From Candidatus Dojkabacteria bacterium (lineage in GTDB: Bacteria > Patescibacteria > Dojkabacteria > SC72): DNA of 64,000 nucleotides. The stretch spans positions 62,001 through 126,000 of the forward strand of contig JALNYV010000001.1 in the NCBI GenBank assembly GCA_023229785.1. Direction: 5' to 3'. The position numbers were made by a program, and so were the translations under genes. Below, in pieces: positions 54,180 to 62,213 of this stretch (position 1 is the first letter of the stretch; every line of letters starts with the position of its first letter). The notes under the pieces are model-generated. The model ran no database searches. It saw only the letters and a program-made list of their open reading frames with translations, and was not told the DNA's origin.

Positions 54180-56249
54180 TTATAACCCCCATGATAGAGC
54201 TTTTTTAAACCTATACATATCATTAAAAACATGGACCCTTGAAAGGTAATATCTGTTTTTATAGAAATGATCTATTCCACTTCCGCATGAAAATCCGAGT
54301 TTATATCCATTAGCTTTAATTATTTTAAATGTTCTGTTGTCAGCAACACACCCTGGATAGGCAATTGAAACAATAGTCTGATGGGTTACTGCTTCAAGAG
54401 CTTTCTTGCTTGAAACTAATTCATACTTTAACTGCTTTGTTGATTTAACTCTTTTTAAATCCTCATGCATGGTTGTGTGAGAATCAATAATCATTCCAGC
54501 CTTATGCATCTTTTTGACCTCACTCATTGTAATTGGAGACCTTCCTGAAATAATATAATAAACGCCTGTAAGATGATATTTCTTCAATATTTTGAAGGCT
54601 TTTGTATATTGGCCTTTTGTTCCATCATCAAAGGTCAACATAACAGATTTATGTTCAGGATTTTTTCCAGTTTTAAGCTGATCATAAAACTGCTGGGATG
54701 TTAATGTTTGATATTTCTTAGCTTTAAGATATGCCATTTGTTGCTCAAACATCGAAGGGCTTACGTAGAGCCCTTGGACGTAGGCAGAAGAGCGTGGAAT
54801 TGGAGCTATGTTGTGATACATCAAAACAGGTATTCGAACACTTCCTTTGGCCTGCTTTTTAACTGCAAAATCATATCCCGAATTGAAATTTGCATATATT
54901 CCAAGCACCTTCTTATCACTTGTATTCCCACCTATTTCATAGCTATATACTGGTCCTACATTCACTTCTTTTTTACTGGCAAATATGCCATTTGTAATTA
55001 GAAGTGAATTACTGCTGTCTATTGTTTTAACTGCCCCACTATTTTTAAAGAAACTTAAGATATTTGAGCTGTTTTTATCAATACACGTTTCACTATTACA
55101 ATCCTTAAACATAGAAATTGTACTGATAGAATCGTCTAAAATGGCTGAAGAATCGGAAGAAAGGAGTGAGTATCTCTTTAACTGTGAGCTTATTCCATTT
55201 AGGTATTCTAAAATATTCTCATAGGTTTGAGTGTCATTTTCAAACGATACAGTTGAAGAGATTTTCTTAATACTGTCCCACTTGGCTTCATTTAAATTAG
55301 CTGCGTTTATATCCCCAACAACCACTCCTCTATACTCTTTCTGGATATTACTTCCCCATATTCCCTCAATTTGTGCAAATGCTTGGTCAAAATATGTAGA
55401 AGATAGGTCTGCATCATTTGCTTGATAGGCACTTGAACTAATATCCGATGAAAGAAGAGTTGAGAAGTTTGAAACAAATTTATTATCTTCTTTAATGTTT
55501 GTGTTTAAGTCTTTTAGATTAAAATCATAATCGCTTATTCCGAAAATCGAGTTAAAGGCCAATATCTCACTAAATGTTCTATTACTATCGTACTTATTAT
55601 TAAAAAGAAGTAAAAGCAGCTTTTCATTTCTCAAATCATCTAAGGAATATGATGAAGAAAGTGCAGAGAAAGAATTAATATATCCTGAGGTATTCTTCGC
55701 CTGAGTAAAATACTCAATATTATTTCTTAGAGCCAGTTTCTCCTCGTTGTTTTTGCTTTTATTTTCCAAATTCGTGAAAAACTTAACGCCCCCATCTAAC
55801 CATTTATTATATTTCTCGGTTAACGAGCTACTAATAACCTCATCTCTAACCCTAAATATCTGCGAATATGTGTAGTTTAAAACACTATCACTAGTTATAT
55901 ATATTGGTTGATCTAACTGAAGTTGATCAAAATAATAGGAAGAGAAGCTCTGATAGTACTTATCAGGATATTGAATAAAACCAGTTGTCAGAAGACTACT
56001 CTTTTGATTTGAATTTAAAGCAATTCCAAGATTTTTGGTAATCTCATTAAAGTTTGTTGGAAGCTTACTTAATTTCTCATTATTTATTTCTACGTCAGGC
56101 GTTTTTCCTTCAAATATCAATTGAGGATAGGTAGTTAAATATGGAACATAAATTGAAGGAGAGAGATAAATTAGTGAGGATATCGTAATAGAAATAACAA
56201 GCAAGAATAATAGTATGAATAGGATTGGGCTAGATTTATGTTTTCTCAT
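54180..56249 (-). CDS. Membrane-anchored polysaccharide deacetylase, second copy
   Basis: 689 residues: signal anchor (ILFILLFLLVISITISSLIYL), an extracytoplasmic region of about 460 residues, then a NodB domain. Motifs: MYHNIAPIPR, LTFDDGTKGQYTKAF, SHTTMHEDL and YPGCVADNRTF. Its NodB part resembles that of the gene at 22624-24459 closely, including the sequence GTKGQY and the RIPVLMYHNIA / RVPLMMYHQID lead-in, but the front domains differ in length and in many residues. It probably acts on the same kind of wall polymer under other conditions. The gene is adjacent to helicase and UDG genes by chance packing. Confidence 0.92.
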   Translation of the reverse strand: MRKHKSSPILFILLFLLVISITISSLIYLSPSIYVPYLTTYPQLIFEGKTPDVEINNEKLSKLPTNFNEITKNLGIALNSNQKSSLLTTGFIQYPDKYYQSFSSYYFDQLQLDQPIYITSDSVLNYTYSQIFRVRDEVISSSLTEKYNKWLDGGVKFFTNLENKSKNNEEKLALRNNIEYFTQAKNTSGYINSFSALSSSYSLDDLRNEKLLLLLFNNKYDSNRTFSEILAFNSIFGISDYDFNLKDLNTNIKEDNKFVSNFSTLLSSDISSSAYQANDADLSSTYFDQAFAQIEGIWGSNIQKEYRGVVVGDINAANLNEAKWDSIKKISSTVSFENDTQTYENILEYLNGISSQLKRYSLLSSDSSAILDDSISTISMFKDCNSETCIDKNSSNILSFFKNSGAVKTIDSSNSLLITNGIFASKKEVNVGPVYSYEIGGNTSDKKVLGIYANFNSGYDFAVKKQAKGSVRIPVLMYHNIAPIPRSSAYVQGLYVSPSMFEQQMAYLKAKKYQTLTSQQFYDQLKTGKNPEHKSVMLTFDDGTKGQYTKAFKILKKYHLTGVYYIISGRSPITMSEVKKMHKAGMIIDSHTTMHEDLKRVKSTKQLKYELVSSKKALEAVTHQTIVSIAYPGCVADNRTFKIIKANGYKLGFSCGSGIDHFYKNRYYLSRVHVFNDMYRFKKALSWGL

Positions 56250-56307
56250 ATTTAAATGTTTTATAGAATATATTCATTGTAAATATTATTTTTAAAAAAG
56301 CAAATTT

Positions 56308-56880
56308 TTACTTAATATACACTGAAAAAGGGTCTACAAAATCGGAAATGTATGAAATATCTACGATTTTTTCTTTTATATTAGCTCTTGGAAGGTAGTA
56401 TCCACATGCTTTATCAACTCTATATCTAAAATACTCATCTAAATATCTTTCTTCATTAACAAAAATCCCTGAAATTGAGCAATACTGACTTAAGTCTAAT
56501 TTGATATCAACCTTCTCTAGATTTTTACCTGTTATTGCAAAATGAGGCTTGTTTTTTGTCCCTACAAGCAAAACCTCTCTCGGAATATCTTTCCAATTAG
56601 AGCCATCTGATGAAAACTTTCCAAACCTATCAACATTGGTTCCGATATATGAGGACATTGTGTGAGTGAACATTACTTTAATGTTTTGATTGTTAGAATG
56701 TGCATGAGAAACAAAATTTTGAAGAATATTGGGCCTGCAAAATACCCCACTGTAACCCCAAAAAAACTTCCCTATCTTCTTTTCTTCCATCATTTTAATG
56801 CTTATTATTTCCTCAAGTGAGTATCCACAATAGGGCCCAACCTTCATTAAAAGTATGTATTGAGGATTTTCAATATTCAT
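56308..56880 (-). CDS. Hypothetical protein divergent from a UDG-family gene
   Basis: 190 residues, soluble. Motif-like stretches: LMKVGPYCGYSLEEIISIKM, EEKKIGKFFWGYSGVFCRP, and HTMSSYIGTNVDRFG. I do not know a family name, but the strongly conserved-looking Gly/Trp/Cys block KFFWGYSGVFCRP suggests an enzyme or nucleic-acid-binding surface. It shares a 21-bp bidirectional promoter with the UDG-like gene on the other strand, so the two are likely switched on together; a DNA-related role is a guess from this pairing. Confidence 0.65.
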   Translation of the reverse strand: MNIENPQYILLMKVGPYCGYSLEEIISIKMMEEKKIGKFFWGYSGVFCRPNILQNFVSHAHSNNQNIKVMFTHTMSSYIGTNVDRFGKFSSDGSNWKDIPREVLLVGTKNKPHFAITGKNLEKVDIKLDLSQYCSISGIFVNEERYLDEYFRYRVDKACGYYLPRANIKEKIVDISYISDFVDPFSVYIK

Positions 56881-56886
56881 GACTTC

Positions 56887-56896
56887 AGTATATCAT
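56887..56896. promoter_or_regulatory. Bidirectional leaderless promoter, unknown gene/UDG
   Basis: TATACT on the minus strand (56887-56892) and TATCAT on the plus strand (56891-56896) share 2 bp inside a 21-bp gap; they end 6 and 5 bp before the start codons. Confidence 0.65.
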
Positions 56897-56901
56897 CTAA
56901 T

Positions 56902-57555
56902 ATGCAACAATTAACGCATTTACATCCGAAATATGACCAATTACAACTTAAATTTGGAGATGTGAACTTAAAATCTATATATGGAGCAGGAAAAATAGAT
57001 AGTCCCAACCTTATGTTCATATTCATGAATCCCACAGCAAGGAATATATCAAGTAGTCCAAACTGGAAGGGTCTACGAGCCCCATGGATTGGTACAAAAC
57101 AGGTTTGGGATATATTTAATAGCCTAAGTTTATTAGATACTCACCTATATACAAAGATTAGAAATACCAAAACAGATGAGTGGGATGTAGATTTTGCAAA
57201 TGAGGTTTATTCAAGTTTAGAGAATCATTCCGTTTTTCTTACTAATCTTGCAAAATGCACTCAAGTTGACGCAAGACCTCTTTCAAATATGATATTTAAA
57301 GAGTATTTAGATTTAATTTATGAAGAGATTGAATGTATCCAACCTAAAAAGATTATTGCATTTGGAAACCAAGTCTCATCAGTACTATTAAAAAAGAATA
57401 TTAGTGTTGGTAACTATTCAAATAACGAGAAAGAGATATTGAGAATAAAAGAAAGAGTTTTTGATATATTTCCAACATACTATCCTGTTGGCCAAGGAAG
57501 AAGAAATATGCAGGCCGCAATAGAAAGGATTAATCTTGTTATGATGCAGCAATAG
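56902..57555 (+). CDS. Uracil-DNA-glycosylase-superfamily protein (1)
   Basis: 217 residues from the ATG at 56902 (MQQLTHLHPKYDQL). UDG-fold motifs: motif A-like LMFIFMNPTARNISSS with WKGLRAPWIG, the central ECIQPKKIIAFGNQVSSVLL (beta-strand followed by helix) and a late FPTYYPVGQGRRN at the place of the HPS loop. The catalytic first-motif Asp/Asn and the His of the usual HPS are not clearly present, so this is a divergent member; it could be a DNA-damage binding or glycosylase variant. Overlaps the convergent PEBP gene by 17 bp. Confidence 0.75.
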   Translation: MQQLTHLHPKYDQLQLKFGDVNLKSIYGAGKIDSPNLMFIFMNPTARNISSSPNWKGLRAPWIGTKQVWDIFNSLSLLDTHLYTKIRNTKTDEWDVDFANEVYSSLENHSVFLTNLAKCTQVDARPLSNMIFKEYLDLIYEEIECIQPKKIIAFGNQVSSVLLKKNISVGNYSNNEKEILRIKERVFDIFPTYYPVGQGRRNMQAAIERINLVMMQQ

Positions 57556-58006
57556 GCTCTTCCTCTTTCACCCCATATTTACCTATGAATTCGGCTTTTG
57601 CAACTGTATGTCCCTCCATAGCAGCGACCAAATCCTCACTTTTGGTAGTTGCTGGATCCAATTCTAGTTTTATATCAAGCGCATACAGTTTGAAAAAATA
57701 TCTATGTTCCTTATCTGGTGGACTTATTTTGTCCCATTCGTTCTGCATGCTGGAATTCATTCCAACAATTCCATCTCTTGGTATCTCATTTTCTTTCATC
57801 TCTGTTATATTCGGGTTTATATTCCATATCATCCAGTGTACCCAAAGTCCAACAGGTGCATCTGGATCTTCTACTAGAAACACTAGGCTTTGTGCCGCTT
57901 GTGGTACATAAGAAATAGTGAATGGTGGAGTGATATTTTCTCCATCAGCAGTATATTTCACAGGTATTGTTCCGTTATGAGTTAACGTTGGACTATTTAG
58001 TAACAT
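57539..58006 (-). CDS. PEBP/YbhB-family protein
   Basis: 155 residues. The phosphatidylethanolamine-binding-protein signature is clear: IPVKYTADGENITPPF, LVFLVEDPDAPVGLWVHWMI, and a C-terminal FFKLYALD. The anion-binding residues of the family (D-P-D-A-P and the W-V-H-W) are intact. No signal peptide. Bacterial YbhB-type proteins have no established function. Confidence 0.93.
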   Translation of the reverse strand: MLLNSPTLTHNGTIPVKYTADGENITPPFTISYVPQAAQSLVFLVEDPDAPVGLWVHWMIWNINPNITEMKENEIPRDGIVGMNSSMQNEWDKISPPDKEHRYFFKLYALDIKLELDPATTKSEDLVAAMEGHTVAKAEFIGKYGVKEEEPIAAS

Positions 58007-58096
58007 TATTATTAAAATAAAATCTTAACCTTCACTCACTAGTTTATACTAGTTACTAAATATTACAATAAAATATTTAAATGAAAGTAAAGTAGA

Positions 58097-58372
58097 TTAG
58101 GAAGCTTGTGTAAACCTCTTTACTTTTCCATTATCAGTCTCTTTGTATCCTAAAAACTTTTCAAGAACGCAAACGAAAGTAATATCTTTGGTTGGTTCGA
58201 AGGTAGACTTGTAAGACACACCTATTTCACCAGTCTCCTCAATTACAACAAAACCAAGTACCTCGTAATACTTATCTGGGCTCTTAAAATGTGCCCAAAG
58301 AGAACCGGCGGGAACTTGTTTTTCCCCTTCTTCCATCTCTTTTCTCAAAACTTCTGGAGTTTTCTTTTCCAT
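58097..58372 (-). CDS. DUF1653-family protein
   Basis: 91 residues. The core VPAGSLWAHFKSPDKYYEVL, IGVSYKSTFEPTKDITFVCV and FLGYKETDNGKVKRF matches the DUF1653 layout, in which a 'G-x-x-x-x-H-x-K' opening, a 'VVY/VSY-x-S' turn and an ending like 'F-x' line one face. The function is unknown; it may bind nucleic acid. It lies between PEBP and the CAP-domain gene on the same strand. Confidence 0.82.
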   Translation of the reverse strand: MEKKTPEVLRKEMEEGEKQVPAGSLWAHFKSPDKYYEVLGFVVIEETGEIGVSYKSTFEPTKDITFVCVLEKFLGYKETDNGKVKRFTQAS

Positions 58373-58392
58373 AGTATTAAAAATAAATAAAA

Positions 58393-59733
58393 TTATTTAG
58401 TTAATTTTAATATAATACTTTCTATAAAGTTTTTAAAGCTTTCAAAAATATTTACTGAAGGAGTTTGCGTTGGCTTTGCTACAGCAACTGTTCCTTTAAC
58501 AGAACCCTCACTATCCCGATTGCCAAACATCTCAACTACTAAAGTAACATCTCTTCCACCCAATTTTCCATCTATAACTGCGACACCGATTTCAGAGAAC
58601 TTCGGGTTAATAATATTCTCATGATGTGTTGGACTAGCAAGCCAAGCCTGATTTAGCTTATCAACATCACTAAAACCTTTTGCAAGATTTTCTCCTGCAA
58701 TTACGTATCTATATCCTTCGTTTGACATAAATTGCCAAGGTGTTACACCGTCTGGACCAAAATGGCTCCAATAGTCTTTTGCCAGCATATCATTGGCCTT
58801 ATCTAGTGCAGCATTAGTGAGTTTATCACTAACAGCTAGTGCATCTACTTCCTGATTTTCTCTTTCTTCGTTTGTGTGCTCAACTACTTCCTGCGCAGTG
58901 TAATTGGCAGCACTAGATTTCGATGGAGATGCTATTCCCATTGCCATAGAGAAAATTACTCCCATCAGAGTAGCACTTGAAGCTTTTTTCCAGAATTTTG
59001 GAACTTGTTCTTCAGTTTGGTCTTTAAGTAATTCAAAGCCCTCTATTAATGATAACTGCTTTCCTTTTCTATACTCCCTTTGTAATTGAATAATACTTCC
59101 AAAAGATACTGCGCTTAAACTATCTGCAAACCATAAAATGGTATCTAGTTGAGAAACTTTCTTCTGTGCATCTGAGTACCCATCTTTAAAAAGGAGGCTA
59201 TGGACTGAGTGGTAATTAACTGCAGTATCAATAATCTCACTTTGAAGGTTTGTATGCTCTTCTAAATACTCACGTGTTTTAAGGGGATAAAGCTTTAATG
59301 CCCTTGCAATTTTATTAAACCCTTTATCTCCTTGTTTGAGTGGTGAGGAGTAGTATTCATATGCTAAAGATTTATCATCTTCACACATATATACTTTTCC
59401 AATATTTTGAACTAAACCAGAAATATATACATTAGAAAGATTTTTCTTAGTTAATCCGACTGTTTGTCCAAACTTAAAAGCTAAATACGCAACAAGAATT
59501 GAATTGTTTTTTAAAGTAGAAATTTTATTTTCTCCATACTCTAATTCCCAATCTTCTATTACAGAAAGAATCCTTTTCGCGGCGTTAAAATCCTTTCTAT
59601 CAATTCTTTTGAAAAATTCTTGATAAAACTTCTTTGCTTCTTCAAAGATTATCTTTTTAGAATATAAATCTGCAGAAGTAATCTGTCCCTTTATATCAAG
59701 TGGGTTATCATCAAACCCAACCTTTTTAGTCAT
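58393..59733 (-). CDS. Degenerate HD-GYP-like domain fused through a membrane helix to a CAP/SCP domain
   Basis: 446 residues from the ATG at 59733; a TTG at 59739 is equally possible because TAAGAT ends 8 bp before it. Residues about 70-235 follow the HD-GYP order: ISGLVQNIGKVYM (where LLHDIGK is expected, the catalytic HD read as QN), VNYHSVHSLLFKDGYSDA (place of HHE...GYP) and ILWFADSLSAVSF (place of VADAFDALT). So the phosphodiesterase metal site is lost. A helix follows at about 253-272, then a CAP/SCP domain (about 283-408) with WSHFGPDGVTPW, VIAGENLAKGF and SPTHHENIINPKF, keeping its His and Glu residues. This places a signalling-like domain inside and a CAP domain outside. Confidence 0.88.
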   Translation of the reverse strand: MTKKVGFDDNPLDIKGQITSADLYSKKIIFEEAKKFYQEFFKRIDRKDFNAAKRILSVIEDWELEYGENKISTLKNNSILVAYLAFKFGQTVGLTKKNLSNVYISGLVQNIGKVYMCEDDKSLAYEYYSSPLKQGDKGFNKIARALKLYPLKTREYLEEHTNLQSEIIDTAVNYHSVHSLLFKDGYSDAQKKVSQLDTILWFADSLSAVSFGSIIQLQREYRKGKQLSLIEGFELLKDQTEEQVPKFWKKASSATLMGVIFSMAMGIASPSKSSAANYTAQEVVEHTNEERENQEVDALAVSDKLTNAALDKANDMLAKDYWSHFGPDGVTPWQFMSNEGYRYVIAGENLAKGFSDVDKLNQAWLASPTHHENIINPKFSEIGVAVIDGKLGGRDVTLVVEMFGNRDSEGSVKGTVAVAKPTQTPSVNIFESFKNFIESIILKLTK

Positions 59734-59822
59734 ATCCAAAGTGGGTTATCTTATTGCTTTGATTTTACACCTAAGAAGATTTAATTGATATGAAGATGTA
59801 AACAAAACAAAAGCCGTTAGTA

Positions 59823-59864
59823 GACTAAATTATTTAGACCGGAACTCAAATACAAGACTGTATT
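59823..59864 (-). repeat. 42-bp direct repeat, copy A
   Basis: Minus strand from 59864: AATACAGTCTTGTATTT, then GAGTTCCGGTCTAAATAATT. It matches copy B (60414-60455) at 32 of 42 positions with no gap, same orientation. It lies 4 bp after the end of the isochorismatase-like gene. Its AATACA...TGTATT part can fold into a 6-bp hairpin. Confidence 0.75.
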
Positions 59865-59868
59865 GGTT

Positions 59869-60378
59869 CTAAATCTCTGACAAAGAAACCATTTCTATTT
59901 CTGGTCTTGTATATTTAAGATCTTTCAAAGTAAATTCTTGCATTTCTGTGCTGAATGAAATACATAAGTCCTTAATCACTTTAACATTATATTCTCTATC
60001 ATATGCGTCACTTACTGCACTTCTTACACACAAATTCGTTAGTATTCCACAAACATATAGCTCTTTCACCCGGTTTTTTATAAGAATTTTTTCTAGCTTT
60101 GTTTTATAAAAAGAGCTTATATGGAATTTATCAACTATATAATCAGAGTTGTTAATTTGTAATTCTTCTATTAAGTTTGCATTTGCTGATCCTTGTAAGA
60201 AGTTTTTGCCTACAGTTTCATTATGCCTCATAAAGACAATCAGAAAACTATTCTTTCTACACTTTTGAATTAATTCATTCAGATTCTTAGTTTCTGACTT
60301 TAAATCAGAATCCACATAATAGTCTGATTGTTTGTCTATGTATTCTTTTTGCCAATCAATAACAAGTAAAGCTTTCAT
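59869..60378 (-). CDS. Isochorismatase-family cysteine hydrolase
   Basis: 169 residues from the ATG at 60378 (MKALLVIDWQKEYIDK). The catalytic triad is visible: Asp in VIDWQ, Lys in VDKFHISSF, and Cys in LTNLCVRSAVSDA, with the cis-peptide GILTNLCV. Substrate class (nicotinamide, carbamate or other amide) cannot be told. TATAAT on the minus strand (60385-60390) ends 6 bp before the ATG. The gene lies between two 42-bp direct repeats. Confidence 0.92.
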   Translation of the reverse strand: MKALLVIDWQKEYIDKQSDYYVDSDLKSETKNLNELIQKCRKNSFLIVFMRHNETVGKNFLQGSANANLIEELQINNSDYIVDKFHISSFYKTKLEKILIKNRVKELYVCGILTNLCVRSAVSDAYDREYNVKVIKDLCISFSTEMQEFTLKDLKYTRPEIEMVSLSEI

Positions 60379-60384
60379 AGGAAC

Positions 60385-60390
60385 ATTATA
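60385..60390 (-). promoter_or_regulatory. -10 element (TATAAT) of the isochorismatase-like gene
   Basis: Consensus TATAAT on the minus strand, ending 6 bp before the start codon; TG precedes it without the usual one-base spacer. Confidence 0.6.
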
Positions 60391-60413
60391 CAAGATTTTG
60401 TTGAGAATTGGTG

Positions 60414-60455
60414 GACGAAATTGTCTAGCCTGAAACTTAAATATAAAACAGTATT
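60414..60455 (-). repeat. 42-bp direct repeat, copy B
   Basis: Minus strand: AATACTGTTTTATATTT, then AAGTTTCAGGCTAGACAATT. It is 591 bp from copy A and lies between the UDG-like gene ending at 60481 and the isochorismatase-like start. In both copies the element follows closely the 3' end of a minus-strand gene. Confidence 0.75.
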
Positions 60456-60480
60456 AAATGTTCATATTAAAAATAAGTGA

Positions 60481-61257
60481 CTATTTAGTTAGTATCTGTT
60501 CTTTAATTACTGTTAGTAGGTCTTTCATTTTTGTAGTATATAACCACCTTGTTGGTGGAACACAAACCATAGGTATATTGTTATACATAGATCTTAAATT
60601 CCCATTTAAAGCCAGTTTTAGATCATACATATCATTTGAGAGAATATTCCAAGCATTTTTTTGAAAAACAATTATTGCCCCTGAATGAATCATGAAATTA
60701 TCAATCTCATTTTGAAGTCTCGCCTTCTCAAAAACCGCCATTTTATTCATTGCCTTCTTACCAAAAAGTCTTTCAAGCCCTGCAACCCCTGACCATTTAG
60801 GACTACTTGCTGAACTAGGAAATGTATAAATTACTTCTAAACCTAACCTGAAAGGTGATTCGTATTTTAAGTTGAAAAAGTTTTCTTTAATTCCACCTAT
60901 CGTACTTATGTCTATAATTCCTAATTCTCGCATGATCTTCCAAAAACGATGTTCGGTTCCTCCCCCTTCATAAGAAAAATAAATATCATCCTTAACAGAA
61001 TGAGGTGCAGGATTACCGAATATCATTAAAAGACTTGGTTTGTCATTTGTTTTCTCGGGAACCCATGATTTATGAGAATAGTAAATCACATTATTATCAC
61101 GATTTAACACATCTTTGTTAAATTTGTCAGAAGCAACAAATTCGTCCCATTTATTATTAAATCTCATGAACGACACTTTATCGGCCTGGTACAAGATATT
61201 CAGATCAAGTTTCACCAAATATGTCCCCATTTTTGTTTTATTGAATTGAAGTAACAT
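60481..61257 (-). CDS. Uracil-DNA-glycosylase-superfamily protein (2)
   Basis: 258 residues. UDG-like motif A LLMIFGNPAPHSVKDD, a helix-rich centre with TFPSSASSPKWSGVAG, and IIVFQKNAWNILSND at the place of the second strand; a late VCVPPTRWLYTTK replaces the usual HPS loop. The 'GNPAPHS' loop is a near relative of 'GEAPG' in type 4/5 enzymes. A divergent member. A second start (MGTYLVKLD) nine codons later is possible. Follows the third UDG-like gene on the same strand after 21 bp. Confidence 0.72.
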   Translation of the reverse strand: MLLQFNKTKMGTYLVKLDLNILYQADKVSFMRFNNKWDEFVASDKFNKDVLNRDNNVIYYSHKSWVPEKTNDKPSLLMIFGNPAPHSVKDDIYFSYEGGGTEHRFWKIMRELGIIDISTIGGIKENFFNLKYESPFRLGLEVIYTFPSSASSPKWSGVAGLERLFGKKAMNKMAVFEKARLQNEIDNFMIHSGAIIVFQKNAWNILSNDMYDLKLALNGNLRSMYNNIPMVCVPPTRWLYTTKMKDLLTVIKEQILTK

Positions 61258-61278
61258 GTTATTTCTAAAGTAATCAAC

Positions 61279-62139
61279 TTAATTTTCTATATGATCCCAA
61301 ACAATCTTCCATAATCTTTTCATTATTTTTGGATCAATATGAGCTGCAGGATGATAATTAGGAATAATGATTGTATCACCAGAATTTATATATCCAATTG
61401 AACTTAAGCTGGTAATTATCTCTGAAATCTTCTGACCCTCATAGCCTAAATTAAAGTATTTATTTATAGATGAAAATGCTAAATTTCCTAATGTGATAAT
61501 AATTTTTGGTTTAACAATATCTAATTGCTGTTTTAGATAGGGATATGATAATTTTGAACTCACTTTTTCATCAAAATTATCACTCCCTCTGAAATGAATG
61601 CCCTGCCTTGTAAATAGAACAGCCATTGTAAAGAAGAGTTTATCCCATGTTTTACGACTCATTGACTTCCCAAACTTGTCTAAATGTGTTTGCTGCAAAG
61701 TTGTAACAATGAACCTTTCTGTTCGTGAAGAAAATCTTTTGAAAAGAAATTCGTTATAGTCAAAATCTGGTTTATCTTTCACTAATTCCCACTCGTCAAC
61801 ATATTTCTTTAATGAAATATACGGTCCCCAATCTTGGCCGATAATCGCAATCTTCGCATTAGCTCTATCTACCCAATCAAACCACTTATTTGGAATTAAT
61901 TCGTGAAGTTTATAGTGATTGATAAGCCCAACATTTACTTTCTTTCCTTTTCTGTTTGCAAAAATGTTTTCAATTTCTTTTTCAAGTTTCATTTTCTCAA
62001 TCAAACTTCTCATTTGGTCTCTTTTGTCTGCCATAGGGAATAATAACATTTTGAAAAGTAAAAGTGGATTATACTTCGCAATGGTTACAGGCTGGGATAA
62101 AAGTGGGCGGTTCAAAAGTGCATGGAACTTAAATCTCAT
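61279..62139 (-). CDS. Uracil-DNA-glycosylase-superfamily protein (3)
   Basis: 286 residues. After a basic helical front of about 85 residues, the UDG core is clear: IAIIGQDWGPYISLKKYVD (motif A), IVKPKIIITLGNLAFSSINK (central strand-helix) and TIIIPNYHPAAHIDPK (the HPS-type loop with His). This is the best-preserved of the three family members in the window and the likeliest to be an active glycosylase. Upstream lies the aspS terminator hairpin, so it starts its own transcription unit with the next two genes. Confidence 0.82.
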   Translation of the reverse strand: MRFKFHALLNRPLLSQPVTIAKYNPLLLFKMLLFPMADKRDQMRSLIEKMKLEKEIENIFANRKGKKVNVGLINHYKLHELIPNKWFDWVDRANAKIAIIGQDWGPYISLKKYVDEWELVKDKPDFDYNEFLFKRFSSRTERFIVTTLQQTHLDKFGKSMSRKTWDKLFFTMAVLFTRQGIHFRGSDNFDEKVSSKLSYPYLKQQLDIVKPKIIITLGNLAFSSINKYFNLGYEGQKISEIITSLSSIGYINSGDTIIIPNYHPAAHIDPKIMKRLWKIVWDHIEN

Positions 62140-62172
62140 GTAAATCTGTATCTCTCCTTAAAGTAAATAATC

Positions 62173-62204
62173 TATGCATGGGGCATAAATAAACCCCATG
62201 CATA
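62173..62204. terminator. Perfect 11-bp hairpin downstream of aspS
   Basis: TATGCATGGGG (62173-62183) pairs perfectly with CCCCATGCATA (62194-62204) around a 10-base loop, 10 bp after the aspS stop. There is no strong U-run, so it may be a weak terminator or a 3'-end stabiliser. Confidence 0.65.
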
Positions 62205-62213
62205 TTTAATGGC

